The notes: generated from the sequence alone by a model not told the origin. Numbered from the stretch's first letter, positions 36,958 to 46,305 are shown. The stretch is 64,000 bases of DNA from Leptospira limi (GCF_026151395.1 NZ_JAMQPV010000001.1:1-64000), one strand, 5' to 3'. Translations and numbers: made by a program.

Positions 36958-37916
36958 CTAAAACAATTCTTATCACTGGTGGAAGTGGAGTCCTTGGCAA
37001 AGCTTTGATACAAAAGTTAATCCTTGATTACAAAATCATAGCGATTGGAACCAACTACGCCAATTTTCCTGAATCCATACGGCATCATAAACATTTTAAG
37101 TTCTATGAAAGAAATTTAGCAACGATCAATGATCCAAAAGATTTTAATCTTTCAGAATCGATTGATCTCATCCTCCATTTAGCGGCTGTTGTATCGGGAG
37201 CAAAGGTAGACGAAGTTACTTATTACCAGATTAATGTGAATGCTACAAAACACCTTGTCTCTTATGCAGTTCAAAATAAAATCCCACACTTTGGATTTGT
37301 GAGTAGTATTTCTGTGTATGGATCCAAAGAGATCAATTTAAATCTGCAGAGTGAAAGACATGGAACCACTATTTATGCAAAAACAAAAGCTTTGGCCGAA
37401 GATTTTGTTTTCCAAAGTGGTGAGAACTATTCCGTACTGAGACTGGCAAGTATTTATGGAAAAGGTACCAAAAGTTTTGTCTCCAAACTCAAATCCTTGA
37501 TGAAAAAAGGAGTGTATCCGAAAATCCCACCCGTACGTAAAAAATCAATTTTACACATTGAGGATGCAACTGAGGCAATTTATCTTTGGACCAAACAATG
37601 TTTAGCTGGGAAAAAACCAGAGAAAGTTTATGTGTTTTCCCATCCTGAATTTGTGACGATCCAAGGTGTGATCCAAACTTTCCAAGAATTAGGGATCACA
37701 AAAAAACGATTATTACCCATTCCTGTTTCGGGTGTTTGGTCCAAACTGGTGGAACTTGTCTTTCGTTTGATGAGTTGGATCCGAAAAAAACCTTACCACG
37801 GTTCTCCCCTACAACCACTTCTCGAATCTGTGGCAATTTATGATGAGAGTTCCTGGGAAAAGATTGGAACTTTTCCAAAATCAGATTTACGAAAAGGGTT
37901 ACTTGACTATCAATAA
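36954..37916 (+). CDS. NAD-dependent epimerase/dehydratase
   Basis: This extended SDR protein has 320 residues from the ATG at 36954, which overlaps the upstream stop (ATGA). The NAD-binding loop is ITGGSGVLGKA, the catalytic Ser lies in FVSSISVYG, and the Tyr and Lys in IYAKTKALAED. Substrates of this family are usually nucleotide sugars; the exact one is unknown. The next gene starts at or near its stop codon, so the three genes from DUF445 onward probably form an operon. Confidence 0.85.
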   Translation: MTKTILITGGSGVLGKALIQKLILDYKIIAIGTNYANFPESIRHHKHFKFYERNLATINDPKDFNLSESIDLILHLAAVVSGAKVDEVTYYQINVNATKHLVSYAVQNKIPHFGFVSSISVYGSKEINLNLQSERHGTTIYAKTKALAEDFVFQSGENYSVLRLASIYGKGTKSFVSKLKSLMKKGVYPKIPPVRKKSILHIEDATEAIYLWTKQCLAGKKPEKVYVFSHPEFVTIQGVIQTFQELGITKKRLLPIPVSGVWSKLVELVFRLMSWIRKKPYHGSPLQPLLESVAIYDESSWEKIGTFPKSDLRKGLLDYQ

Positions 37917-37945
37917 TGGTAGGAGACTTAGCCGATATATTCAGT

Positions 37946-38752
37946 ATGAAAAAGCGACTTTGCCTAGTATTTATATTATGTCTTACTATCACGGGATTGG
38001 AAGCTGCCACTTGGGTTGAAGACTCACTCGGATTTGCATTTGAATACCCGAGAGGTTGGGCAAAGTCTGTATTACGATATACGGACACGGTTCGGATCCA
38101 AATTGCGAAAGCAAATCGAGAAGCCATTTTGCAAATTGATGTGGCTCGCAGAACAAAAGATTATGACATCGATCGCTTTATTGAAGAAACGGTTGATACG
38201 TTTTTAACAAAATACCCTGATCTAAAACTAGTTCGAGAAAAGGTTTTGGAAAATGAAATTGCTGGGTTTGATGAATCAACATTTGTTGTTTTGCATTATA
38301 CAGAAAATAAACAAACAATCTCAAACCGTTTTTTATTCCACCGAAAAGGTGGAATGTATTATGTAATCCAGGCCAAAACCACTCGTGTTTTGTTTTCTAA
38401 ATATGCCAAAGATTTAGATATGGTGATGAAAAGTTTTCGAAGGGAACCTCGGTCAAAGAATCGATGGCGTAACGATAGTTTGGCGTATCTCGACCCTGTC
38501 AAAGATGAAAGACTCATCCAGTATATTTCTATCACAATCCGTCCAATTGAAACTTTTCCACATGAACAAGGTATCTCTCAAAAACAGGATGATGGTTGGT
38601 TATTTTCAGTTGAAGGAAACCATAAACCAAATGGTACAGAATTTGAATCGAGACCAAAACCAAGTGACCAAAACTACACCCCAGCCGATGTCAAACCAGA
38701 CACTCCCACTTCTGATGATCCAGTGGTCATCCCGGACGGTTCTGGAATCTAA
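37946..38752 (+). CDS. Secreted protein, PsbP/DUF1795-like
   Basis: The 268-residue product has a signal peptide (MKKRLCLVFILCLTITGLEA) and a mature start WVEDSLGFAFEYPRGW, typical of PsbP-like periplasmic proteins. The last 60 residues are a Pro/Asp-rich tail. An ATG at 37916 overlapping the epimerase stop (TAATG) would add 10 residues before the signal peptide and could be used through coupling; the ATG at 37946 gives the normal n-region. Function unknown. Confidence 0.65.
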   Translation: MKKRLCLVFILCLTITGLEAATWVEDSLGFAFEYPRGWAKSVLRYTDTVRIQIAKANREAILQIDVARRTKDYDIDRFIEETVDTFLTKYPDLKLVREKVLENEIAGFDESTFVVLHYTENKQTISNRFLFHRKGGMYYVIQAKTTRVLFSKYAKDLDMVMKSFRREPRSKNRWRNDSLAYLDPVKDERLIQYISITIRPIETFPHEQGISQKQDDGWLFSVEGNHKPNGTEFESRPKPSDQNYTPADVKPDTPTSDDPVVIPDGSGI

Positions 38753-38768
38753 TCTAATGACTAACAAT

Positions 38769-38808
38769 CATCCATTTTCGAGCTAAATTTGAGAATGGAT
38801 GTTTTTTT
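38769..38808 (+). terminator. Intrinsic terminator before the arsenic operon
   Basis: CATCCATT (38769-38776) pairs with AATGGATG (38794-38801), followed by seven T. It closes the DUF445-epimerase-PsbP unit. Confidence 0.85.
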
Positions 38809-38811
38809 CCC

Positions 38812-38853
38812 TTGACCGATTTTCGCTCACAATATTTATCGTATATTTACGAT
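38812..38853 (+). promoter_or_regulatory. Promoter and ArsR operator of the arsenic operon
   Basis: TTGACC at 38812-38817 is a good -35; TTTATC 17 bases later is a weak -10. A perfect dyad ATCGTA-N4-TACGAT lies at 38838-38853, only five bases before the arsR ATG. Its position over the start region of transcription fits a self-repressing ArsR site. Confidence 0.65.
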
Positions 38854-38858
38854 ATACT

Positions 38859-39200
38859 ATGGCGTTGAACAAAAAAACAGAATTCCCGACTCCCATCCAG
38901 AGTTTTGCCTCCTTTGCCAGACTCTTCTCACATCCAGCAAGGATTGCGATTTTAGAAGTATTGGCCAAACGCCAAACTTGCGTTTGTGGAGAGATAGTTG
39001 ATGAACTTCCACTCGCTCAATCAACTGTTTCGCAACACCTTAAAGAATTAAAGGAAGGTGGACTAGTAAAAGGGGAAGTTGAAGGTACAAGTTCCTGTTA
39101 TTGTATCAACTGGGAAAACTTCAATCAAATGTCAGACGCATTTATTTTATCACTCAATACGATCAAAGAATTCCAAAAGGAAAATGGGAGCTGTTGTTAA
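38859..39200 (+). CDS. arsR: ArsR-family arsenite-responsive repressor
   Basis: This 113-residue SmtB/ArsR regulator shows the winged helix with PLAQSTVSQHLKELKEGGL. The metal-binding CVC (Cys41, Cys43) sits in the ELCVCDL position of E. coli ArsR, so trivalent arsenic or antimony should release it from DNA. Extra Cys residues occur at 80, 82 and at the extreme C-terminus (SCC). The frame is open upstream to 38799, but the ATG at 38859 fits the family start and lies directly behind the operator. No Shine-Dalgarno is visible. It heads a four-gene unit. Confidence 0.9.
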   Translation: MALNKKTEFPTPIQSFASFARLFSHPARIAILEVLAKRQTCVCGEIVDELPLAQSTVSQHLKELKEGGLVKGEVEGTSSCYCINWENFNQMSDAFILSLNTIKEFQKENGSCC

Positions 39201-39201
39201 A

Positions 39202-39618
39202 ATGAAAAATATTTTAATCTTATGTACTGGTAATAGTTGTAGAAGCCAAATCGCTGAAGGATGGATGCGATTTTATGCAAAAGAGAAAGCCAATGTGTAC
39301 AGTGCAGGTATCGAAACTCATGGAGTGAATCCAAAAGCGATCTCTACCATGAAGGAAGTTGGAATTGATATTTCCAATCATACCTCAAACCATATCAACG
39401 AATACAAAGACATTACCTTTGATTATTTGATCACTGTATGTGATCACGCCAAAGAAAACTGTCCTTATTTCCCGAGTGATGCAAAACGATTCCACCACAA
39501 CTTCAGTGATCCATCTAAAAAGATAGGAACTGAATCCGAAATCAAAGAAGCCTTCGCACAAACTAGAGAAGAAATTCGAAAGTATTGCGAAAATTTTGTA
39601 AACGAAGAATTAAACTAA
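39202..39618 (+). CDS. arsC: Arsenate reductase, thioredoxin-coupled
   Basis: ArsC reduces arsenate to arsenite so that it can be exported. The 138-residue protein has the low-molecular-weight phosphatase loop CTGNSCRS (Cys8-x5-Arg14), then Cys80 and Cys87 in TVCDHAKENCPYF, the redox pair of the Staphylococcus-type enzyme. The ATG at 39202 is one base after the arsR stop; the longer open frame to 39079 would overlap arsR and adds no family sequence. Confidence 0.92.
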   Translation: MKNILILCTGNSCRSQIAEGWMRFYAKEKANVYSAGIETHGVNPKAISTMKEVGIDISNHTSNHINEYKDITFDYLITVCDHAKENCPYFPSDAKRFHHNFSDPSKKIGTESEIKEAFAQTREEIRKYCENFVNEELN

Positions 39619-39628
39619 CGAGGAATAT

Positions 39629-40189
39629 ATGAACCAATCAATGACATGGCTTAAATTCAAAAAGAATTTGGATTTGTATCCTGAACAACAACTTACATTT
39701 TTATACCAAAACCAAGAAAGAATCTATCCAAATTACCATATCACTGAATTTAAACTAGCCACGATCGAATCAGTGGATTGTGGAGGGAACTATGATACTT
39801 GGAAAGAAATCATATTACAAGTATTGGAGCCAAACGAAAAAATCGAAACTAGTTCAATGGAACTCAAAAAGATAAATTCAATTTTTACAAAAGTTTCTAA
39901 ACAAATATCGATTCCAGATGATGCAATCCTGAGAATTGAATTTGGAAATTCCAAATCTGCAATGAGGCAATATTTTGTTTCCAATTTACAGATTGTTGGT
40001 ACTGAGCTTGTTATGGAATTGGTTGATGGAAAAACAGAATGTAAGGCATCCGAAAGTTGTGGTGTCAAAAGAGATTCCAACTTACCTATTCTTAATGAAG
40101 AATTTGTGAGTGAAAAACCAATGTCAAAAAACTCATGTTGCAATAAAAAACCATCTGATGTCAGTTTAGAAAAAGTTGGTTGTTGCTAA
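39629..40189 (+). CDS. DUF6428-like protein with Cys-rich tail in ars operon
   Basis: The 186-residue protein resembles a family found in arsenic operons that I recall as DUF6428 (not verified). The N-terminal 130 residues are a soluble domain. The tail carries Cys groups CKASESCG, NSCCNK and GCC (terminal), which would suit arsenite binding. AGGA precedes the ATG. It touches arsC (10 bases) and acr3 (no gap), so it is certainly co-transcribed. A role as arsenite carrier between ArsC and Acr3 is a hypothesis. Confidence 0.7.
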   Translation: MNQSMTWLKFKKNLDLYPEQQLTFLYQNQERIYPNYHITEFKLATIESVDCGGNYDTWKEIILQVLEPNEKIETSSMELKKINSIFTKVSKQISIPDDAILRIEFGNSKSAMRQYFVSNLQIVGTELVMELVDGKTECKASESCGVKRDSNLPILNEEFVSEKPMSKNSCCNKKPSDVSLEKVGCC

Positions 40190-41224
40190 ATGAAACATTT
40201 ATCCTTTTTAGACCGATTTTTGACTGTTTGGATTTTTGGAGCGATGCTCTTGGGTGTTCTCATTGGAAATTATTTTCCAAACTTTGTTGGTTTCATTTCT
40301 TCTTTAAATAGTGGTACGACAAATCTCCCGATTGCTATTGGCCTTATCCTCATGATGGTTCCACCACTTGCTAAAGTGAAATACAGAGAAATGGGAAAGG
40401 TTTTTCGAGATGGAAGGTTACTTTTTCTTTCACTTCTTCTCAATTGGATTATTGGTCCAATTCTCATGTTCATTCTAGCGATTCTCTTTTTACAAAATGA
40501 ACCTGAATATAGAACAGGATTGATTCTCATTGGTTTGGCAAGGTGTATTGCTATGGTGATCGTTTGGAATGATTTAGCAAATGGAGATAGAGAATATGGA
40601 GCTGCACTAGTTGCTTTGAATAGCATTTTCCAAGTGTTCTTTTATAGTTTTTATGCCTATTTATTCATTACCATCTTACCTCCTTACTTCGGTATCACGT
40701 CATCGAATGTCTCAATTGAAATTTCCGAGATAGCAAAAACAGTAGGAATTTATTTAGGAATTCCTTTTCTAATTGGATTTTTATTACGTTTTGGATTTGA
40801 ATCATTGAACAAAAAGGAATTCTATGAAACAAAATTCCTTCCTAAAATTTCGCCAATCACCTTAATTGCACTTTTGTTTACGATCATTGTGATGTTTAGT
40901 TTAAAAGGTGAAATGATTTTAGAACTAACGGAAGATGTAATACAAGTTTCCATACCATTACTCTTTTATTTTATCATCATGTTTTTCTTAAGTTTATGGA
41001 TGGGATACAAACTAGGTGTTGATTATTCAAAAAATGCAGCAGTCAGTTTTACAGCTACTGGAAACAATTTTGAACTCGCGATCGCAGTTTCAATTGGAGT
41101 ATTTGGGATTAGTAGCGGAGCAGCCTTCGTTGGAGTCATTGGTCCCCTGATTGAAGTTCCAACTTTAATTCTACTTGTAAAAGTGGCGCTTGCTTTTCGG
41201 GACCGATTCTATCCAAAAATGTAA
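40190..41224 (+). CDS. acr3: Arsenite efflux transporter Acr3
   Basis: Acr3 exports arsenite across the inner membrane. The protein has 344 residues and ten hydrophobic segments. The conserved motif [18 protein letters not shown] holds the essential Cys (119), and [20 protein letters not shown] is the second conserved helix. The ATG directly follows the stop of the previous gene. An intrinsic terminator overlaps the end of the gene and the convergent OYE gene. Confidence 0.92.
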   Translation: MKHLSFLDRFLTVWIFGAMLLGVLIGNYFPNFVGFISSLNSGTTNLPIAIGLILMMVPPLAKVKYREMGKVFRDGRLLFLSLLLNWIIGPILMFILAILFLQNEPEYRTGLILIGLARCIAMVIVWNDLANGDREYGAALVALNSIFQVFFYSFYAYLFITILPPYFGITSSNVSIEISEIAKTVGIYLGIPFLIGFLLRFGFESLNKKEFYETKFLPKISPITLIALLFTIIVMFSLKGEMILELTEDVIQVSIPLLFYFIIMFFLSLWMGYKLGVDYSKNAAVSFTATGNNFELAIAVSIGVFGISSGAAFVGVIGPLIEVPTLILLVKVALAFRDRFYPKM

Positions 41225-41225
41225 G

Positions 41226-41255
41226 TTAGCTCCGATTAAGACGAAGCTAATTTTT
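41226..41255 (+). terminator. Terminator of the arsenic operon
   Basis: TTAGCT pairs with AGCTAA, with an internal CG/CG pair and one mismatch, around a seven-base loop, followed by TTTTT. It overlaps the 3' end of the convergent oxidoreductase gene. Confidence 0.65.
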
Positions 41256-42486
41256 GATCTAACCAATGCCTGTATCGTTTTGTCAATTTGGACAAACGGA
41301 TTTGGTCCATCATTAATCGAAACCAGGGAGTAAGGTTTACATTTGGCATTTTTCCTATCGCCAGTCGTTGGAGTTGGTAACGCACCATTGCCATTGTTGC
41401 AAGACCGGTAAGTGTTTTAGATTTCCATTTGGGAATGGGCAATTTTAAAATGGATTCTTGATTTTCCTTCCATTCCATTGGTAAATTTGGATTTAAAGCC
41501 AAGGCAGTGGCAATCCCAACGAGAGACACGCCTGATTCTAAGACAGACTCCGCAATTTGTTTTCTAACAATTCCACCAGTCACCATTATGGGAACAGATA
41601 CTACTTTTGTCACTTCTCGTGCAAAATCCAAAAAGTACGCTTCTCTTGCTAAGGTGGAACCATCTTTTGAAATACCTTGCATGGCAGGAGCTTCATAATT
41701 CCCACCAGAAATTTCAATAAAATCAACACCTAACTTTTGTATCATATTGATGACAGTCGTTGCATCTTCAAATTGAAATCCACCTTTCTGGAAATCACTA
41801 GAATTGATTTTTACAGATACTATAAAATTCGGTTTTACACTCTTACGAACAGATTGAATCACTTCTATTAAAAATTTTGCTCTATTTTCGAGACTTCCCC
41901 CCCAAATATCTGTTCGCTGATTTACCAAAGGTGAAAGGAATTGGCTAATCAAATACCCATGGGCTGCATGAATTTGTACGCCATCAAAACCAACTTCTTC
42001 CGCGAGTTTTGCAGTCAGTGCAAACCTTTGGATAGTTTCAAGAATTTCCGATTCATCCATTGCTTTCGGTTTGCCCAAAAGTTTTGAAAGATTTCCAATA
42101 TTTACCGCAAGCGCAGAGGGAGCCCAAACGTTTCCACCTAACTTCGCTAATATTTGCCGACCAGGGTGGTTAATTTGCATAATGATTTTTCCACCCGAAG
42201 ATTTTGCTTTGTTCGCCCAGGTTTTAAATCCTTCTAACTTACTCCCAGCCTCAAGGACCACCCCACCAGGCCCTGTCATAGACCTATGATCTACCATTAC
42301 ATTTCCAGTAATGATTGTCCCTACTCCTCCCTTTGCCCATGCTTCATATAAATTCCAAAGTGCAGAATCTGGTTCTAAATTTTCATTGGATAAATTTTCT
42401 TCCATAGCGGCTTTCACCAATCGATTCGGAAGTATGATTCCATTTGGTAATGTGAGGGTTGTAAATATTGGGGAGTTTGAATTCAT
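41236..42486 (-). CDS. NADH:flavin oxidoreductase, old yellow enzyme family
   Basis: This 416-residue TIM-barrel flavoprotein reduces activated double bonds with NAD(P)H via FMN. Family marks are LPNRLVKAAMEE, QINHPGRQ, the catalytic HAAHGYLISQFLSP and the FMN loop VTGGIVRKQIAESVLESG. The C-terminal 60 residues extend beyond the barrel. AAGGGA before the ATG supports the start. No 4Fe-4S motif is present, so it is the short OYE type. Confidence 0.88.
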   Translation of the reverse strand: MNSNSPIFTTLTLPNGIILPNRLVKAAMEENLSNENLEPDSALWNLYEAWAKGGVGTIITGNVMVDHRSMTGPGGVVLEAGSKLEGFKTWANKAKSSGGKIIMQINHPGRQILAKLGGNVWAPSALAVNIGNLSKLLGKPKAMDESEILETIQRFALTAKLAEEVGFDGVQIHAAHGYLISQFLSPLVNQRTDIWGGSLENRAKFLIEVIQSVRKSVKPNFIVSVKINSSDFQKGGFQFEDATTVINMIQKLGVDFIEISGGNYEAPAMQGISKDGSTLAREAYFLDFAREVTKVVSVPIMVTGGIVRKQIAESVLESGVSLVGIATALALNPNLPMEWKENQESILKLPIPKWKSKTLTGLATMAMVRYQLQRLAIGKMPNVNLTPWFRLMMDQIRLSKLTKRYRHWLDQKLASS

Positions 42487-42571
42487 CTTTTCCCTTAGAC
42501 AAGAAGAAGTGATAACTAACTTAAGAAAAATTTAGGGAAGAAACGTGGGAGGTAGAGAATGAACCTTAAGG

Positions 42572-43585
42572 TTATTGGTTCTTTTTTCCTTGTCGTTTGT
42601 TCTCATACATCCTCTCATCTGCCTTTGCAATTAAGGATTCCAGTTCAGCTCCATCTTCTGGGTAATGAGCAACACCAACACTTGCTTTGATTTGAAGGGT
42701 TTGGGACTCAAATAAAACTTCCCCTTCTACGATTTTCATAATATTGGATAAAAACGATAAAACTGATTCTTTTGGATCTGGACTCATTAAAATTAATCCG
42801 AATTCATCACCACCTAACCTTGCCAATACATCTTGGTCTTGGATCAAGTTAGATAAACGTTTTGCAAATTGTGCGATATAAAAATCACCAGCTGCATGTC
42901 CAAATGTATCATTCACTTGTTTTAAACCATCCAAATCAAACATCGCAACAGTCAGTGAAATTGGATTGGATTGTAAACGAGTGATTCCTCTCCTTAAATA
43001 GTCATAAAATGCAGAACGATTATAAATTCCAGTTAATGTATCATGGCTTGCTAAGTAGGCCATGGATTGTAATCTTTTTTCTCGTTCTGCCCAGCGGTAT
43101 GCATTTCTGAGTACAGCTGCCATGGTTCCCGATAACATATTAAGCGTATGAAGATCGTTTTCATGAAAGTATGCAGCTTTTGAACTGAATACTTTTAATA
43201 CACCTAACACTTCCAAATCGAAGTATAATGGAACTACAATCATGGATCGTAAGCCCACAACACGACAAGCTTCACGATTCACTCGGTTGTCTTCTTCTGA
43301 ATCGACACAGTATAAAATTTCTTTTGATTGTAAACTGAGTCCAGAAAAACTTCCTGAAACATTTAGTCTTAATCCAATTTGATTGGAAGCAGAACCACTC
43401 GCAGCACGGTATACTAAATCATCGCCCTCAACTAATTCGAATACTGCTCCTTCAGCTGAAACAAGTTCCTTGGATCGTAGTGTGATCAGATCTAATAGAA
43501 GTGGAATGTCTGGATTAGCGGCAGTAAGCTCTGTTTGGATCTTTAGTATTTTTTCTAAGGTTGACTCTGAAGGAGATGAGGCCAT
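42572..43585 (-). CDS. GAF-GGDEF diguanylate cyclase
   Basis: The 337-residue protein has a GAF domain at about 25-165 and a GGDEF domain at about 175-335, which makes c-di-GMP from GTP. The active loop is RLGGDEFG (256-263), with MFDLDGLKQVND as the metal-binding part. The inhibitory I-site (RxxD before the loop) is QDQD here, so product feedback is probably lost. It follows the membrane protein gene by 40 bases on the same strand. Confidence 0.9.
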   Translation of the reverse strand: MASSPSESTLEKILKIQTELTAANPDIPLLLDLITLRSKELVSAEGAVFELVEGDDLVYRAASGSASNQIGLRLNVSGSFSGLSLQSKEILYCVDSEEDNRVNREACRVVGLRSMIVVPLYFDLEVLGVLKVFSSKAAYFHENDLHTLNMLSGTMAAVLRNAYRWAEREKRLQSMAYLASHDTLTGIYNRSAFYDYLRRGITRLQSNPISLTVAMFDLDGLKQVNDTFGHAAGDFYIAQFAKRLSNLIQDQDVLARLGGDEFGLILMSPDPKESVLSFLSNIMKIVEGEVLFESQTLQIKASVGVAHYPEDGAELESLIAKADERMYENKRQGKKNQ

Positions 43586-43625
43586 ATCGTTTCAGAGTTA
43601 CCTTATAGAAAGGATCAATATTGAT

Positions 43626-44213
43626 CTAGCTTAATTTTCGAATTCCTTCACCAATACAATAATTTGCAATCGCAAGTAACACATGAAAGATATCAACGTT
43701 CAGGAAAGGTCCTGATGACCCCTTCGTACCAATCACTAATCCTGCTAATATAAACAAAACTGCTCCCACGATGCCCATCGTAGCTGCTTGGTTGTGCTTC
43801 GGAAAACGTATGATGGAACTGACAAGTACGATGACCATTGCAATTCCACCGACGACTGTCGAATAAATTGGCAGAGGAGCCAAGTAAGCAAAGACCAAAT
43901 ACAAAACAAAAAAGACAGCAATGAATAGGAAAAAAGTTTTTTCCGAAATGGAACGAAAGGAAAAATGAAAAAATGCAAGCCCGATGAGTGGAACACCGAG
44001 ACAACCAGAGAGGCCTACAAAAAAACGATAGATTGGATCGAGTGTATTGATGCCTAAAAAGTGAATGGAACCAAGTCCTGCGGAGATACCTATGATCGCA
44101 AACCCATACAATGCGGAACGAGATGGGATTGATGATTTACCAAAAAAACGATACGCTACACTGAGCGAAACTAAGGACAAAAACAAATCTGATAAAAATG
44201 TGGAAAGAACCAT
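43626..44213 (-). CDS. Polytopic membrane protein
   Basis: The 195-residue protein has six or seven hydrophobic segments and few conserved-looking polar residues (GLGSIHFLGI, IANYCIGEGIRKLS). It lies between a PAS protein and a GGDEF protein with gaps of 47 and 40 bases, suggesting the three are one signalling operon. A sensor or transporter function cannot be told. Family unrecognised. Confidence 0.65.
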   Translation of the reverse strand: MVLSTFLSDLFLSLVSLSVAYRFFGKSSIPSRSALYGFAIIGISAGLGSIHFLGINTLDPIYRFFVGLSGCLGVPLIGLAFFHFSFRSISEKTFFLFIAVFFVLYLVFAYLAPLPIYSTVVGGIAMVIVLVSSIIRFPKHNQAATMGIVGAVLFILAGLVIGTKGSSGPFLNVDIFHVLLAIANYCIGEGIRKLS

Positions 44214-44260
44214 GGTGACAGAATTAGAACCAAATTCAGAAGAGTGGCAAGTGAAAATCC

Positions 44261-46081
44261 TTATGTTTTAGAATTAAATTCTGGAGGAATCACTTCTTGG
44301 GACTTTCTTACGATCTCCCCAATGACATCGTCTAGCTCATTAGCAGAATCTATTAAATAACCTAAACTTTTATCCTCTTCCTCTTTTGTCAAACTTCCAG
44401 TCCGAATGAGTTGGGTTAAACCCATAATCCTTGCCAACGGGCTTCTAACAACATGTGACTGTGTCCATGCAATTGATTTTAGTTTTTTGTTTTGAGTTTT
44501 GATCGCTTCTAGTTGTGTTTCTTTTTCGGTCACATCATGAAAATTGTCAACGATCCCACCTATCGATTCATCAGATAACATATTAGTAAGTGTTGATTCC
44601 ACATACCTCCAAGATCCATCTTTGTGTTTGGCACGAAAGGTTTCACTTGCCAAAGAACCTCCAAGAGGTAATGCTAATACATCAAATAATCTTTTTTTAA
44701 GTCTTGGCGAATCATCTGGATGAACAACATCAAACAAATTGAGACTTAACGCTTCTTTTTCTGTATAACCCATTACTTTTGTGATTGATGGAGAAACATA
44801 TTTCCCTTGGCCTCTCGGATTGAGAATCATGATGACATCTGCTCCATTTTCTACTAAAACACGGAACCTTTTTTCATTTAAGATCAGTTCCTTACTCTTA
44901 CGCATTAAACTGGAGATATCTTTAGAAAAACAAGCAAGGCCAGTTATTTTTTCGTCTACATTTCGTATGGGATTAAATGAAACTTCTCTATGTTCTTCTT
45001 CATGAGTGATTGGACTTATGAAATTTTCAAAAGAAGTGAAGGATTCACCAGAGAGTCCTCTTTCATAGTATTCTTTCCATTTATAATAAAATTCTTCGCC
45101 AGCAGTTTTTACTAAAACAGAATCACCTTCCTTAGCGGGGTATTGTTGTAAAAAACTGAGGACATCTAAAAAAGATTGGTTTGCAGCCACCAAACAAAAG
45201 TTTGTATCAATAGACCAAATGAGATCCGATGTTCCATTGATGAGTGCTTCTTGGTTTCGTTTGATACGAATTAATTTTTCTTCATTGATCACTTTTTCAG
45301 AGATATCACGAGTTAAACTTAATACGGATGTAATTTCACCTTTTTGGTTTGTTAGAGGAACTGCGGTACTTTCCATCCAACGATGTGTTCCTTTCATACC
45401 AATGATCCGAAAACGAGCACTTGATTTGATTCCTTTTAACGCATTTTCATGAAGACTTCGGTAGAATCTAAGGTCAGATGGTTCAATTAATGCTTCTACT
45501 TTTTTTCCGATCGCATCCTCTGGAATTTCTGCTTCAATCATATTGAGCCCAGCAGGGTTCATTTCAATGAGGATTCCATCAGGGGAAACAACCTTTACAC
45601 ATTCTGGTTCAGATTGTAAGATAGAACTGAGTCGTAATTCTTGTTGTTTGAGTTGTATGTAGGATTCAGTTCGGTCAGTAATGTCCTGGAATATTCCCAC
45701 AATTTGAATGGGCTTACCCGAATCATCACGAACTAGTTCTGCTTGGCTGTGAATGGTTCGAACTGTGCCATTTTTTGTTACAAGGCGACACTCTAAATTA
45801 TATGGAATCCCTTTTTTAAAAACATCTTCCATATGTTGTTTTGCTTTTTCTCGATCGTCGGGATGGACATAGTTGTAACCTAACTCAAGTGAGATGGGCA
45901 TTTCCACTGGATCCATTTCTAAAATAACAAAAATACCTTCAGACCAATGTATGGTTTGAGTGATAAAATCAAATTCCCAATGACCCAGTTTCCCTAATGT
46001 TTCCATTTGGCGAAGGATACGAAGGTAATGATCTTCTTTTCGCGATTTTCCAGGGAATGGTTCTTTTGGGATACTAGTCAC
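44261..46081 (-). CDS. Multi-PAS signalling protein, kinase-like without ATPase domain
   Basis: This 606-residue soluble protein has four PAS domains at about 30-140, 150-265, 275-390 and 405-520; PAS marks such as IVGIFQDITDR and FHDVTEKE are plain. The end carries a histidine-kinase dimerisation motif, SIAWTQSHVVRSPLARIMGL, with the phospho-acceptor His, but only about 60 residues follow. The ATP-binding (HATPase_c) domain is therefore missing. It may be a regulator or phosphotransfer partner that needs another kinase. No broken remnant is visible downstream. Confidence 0.8.
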   Translation of the reverse strand: MTSIPKEPFPGKSRKEDHYLRILRQMETLGKLGHWEFDFITQTIHWSEGIFVILEMDPVEMPISLELGYNYVHPDDREKAKQHMEDVFKKGIPYNLECRLVTKNGTVRTIHSQAELVRDDSGKPIQIVGIFQDITDRTESYIQLKQQELRLSSILQSEPECVKVVSPDGILIEMNPAGLNMIEAEIPEDAIGKKVEALIEPSDLRFYRSLHENALKGIKSSARFRIIGMKGTHRWMESTAVPLTNQKGEITSVLSLTRDISEKVINEEKLIRIKRNQEALINGTSDLIWSIDTNFCLVAANQSFLDVLSFLQQYPAKEGDSVLVKTAGEEFYYKWKEYYERGLSGESFTSFENFISPITHEEEHREVSFNPIRNVDEKITGLACFSKDISSLMRKSKELILNEKRFRVLVENGADVIMILNPRGQGKYVSPSITKVMGYTEKEALSLNLFDVVHPDDSPRLKKRLFDVLALPLGGSLASETFRAKHKDGSWRYVESTLTNMLSDESIGGIVDNFHDVTEKETQLEAIKTQNKKLKSIAWTQSHVVRSPLARIMGLTQLIRTGSLTKEEEDKSLGYLIDSANELDDVIGEIVRKSQEVIPPEFNSKT

Positions 46082-46224
46082 TTTGATTACCGGTCCAAAT
46101 GGGACTTAGAGTTTCTAATATAAGAAGTCTTAAGTCAGCCACTTTTTTACAGATTACCGAATCAGAAATAGAATTTAGGAAAAAAAGTTCATAAGAATGG
46201 TTATCCTGCCAGGGATCTGGAGGG

Positions 46225-46300
46225 TTTAGTCCTTGGTGAGTGGTAACGAACTAAGGACGGGAGCGTGAGCGCACCCTGTAAGAGCCCGCCCGGGCAGCCA
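46225..46300. other. GC-rich structured intergenic element
   Basis: Three consecutive hairpins can be drawn: GTCCTT with AAGGAC (46229-46234 and 46253-46258), GGG-a-GCG with CGC-a-CCC (46259-46265 and 46270-46276), and GCCC with GGGC (46284-46287 and 46292-46295). GC content is far higher than in the surrounding DNA. It lies between convergent 3' and 5' regions of two minus-strand genes. It may be an RNA or a dispersed repeat. Confidence 0.5.
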
Positions 46301-46305
46301 GAATC

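Noticed and set aside
38799..38858. Twenty-residue N-terminal extension of ArsR
   Set aside because: It would run over the terminator, promoter and operator; the family start is the ATG at 38859.
39079..39201. Forty-one-residue N-terminal extension of ArsC
   Set aside because: It overlaps arsR in another frame and precedes the normal MKNILILCTGNSC start.
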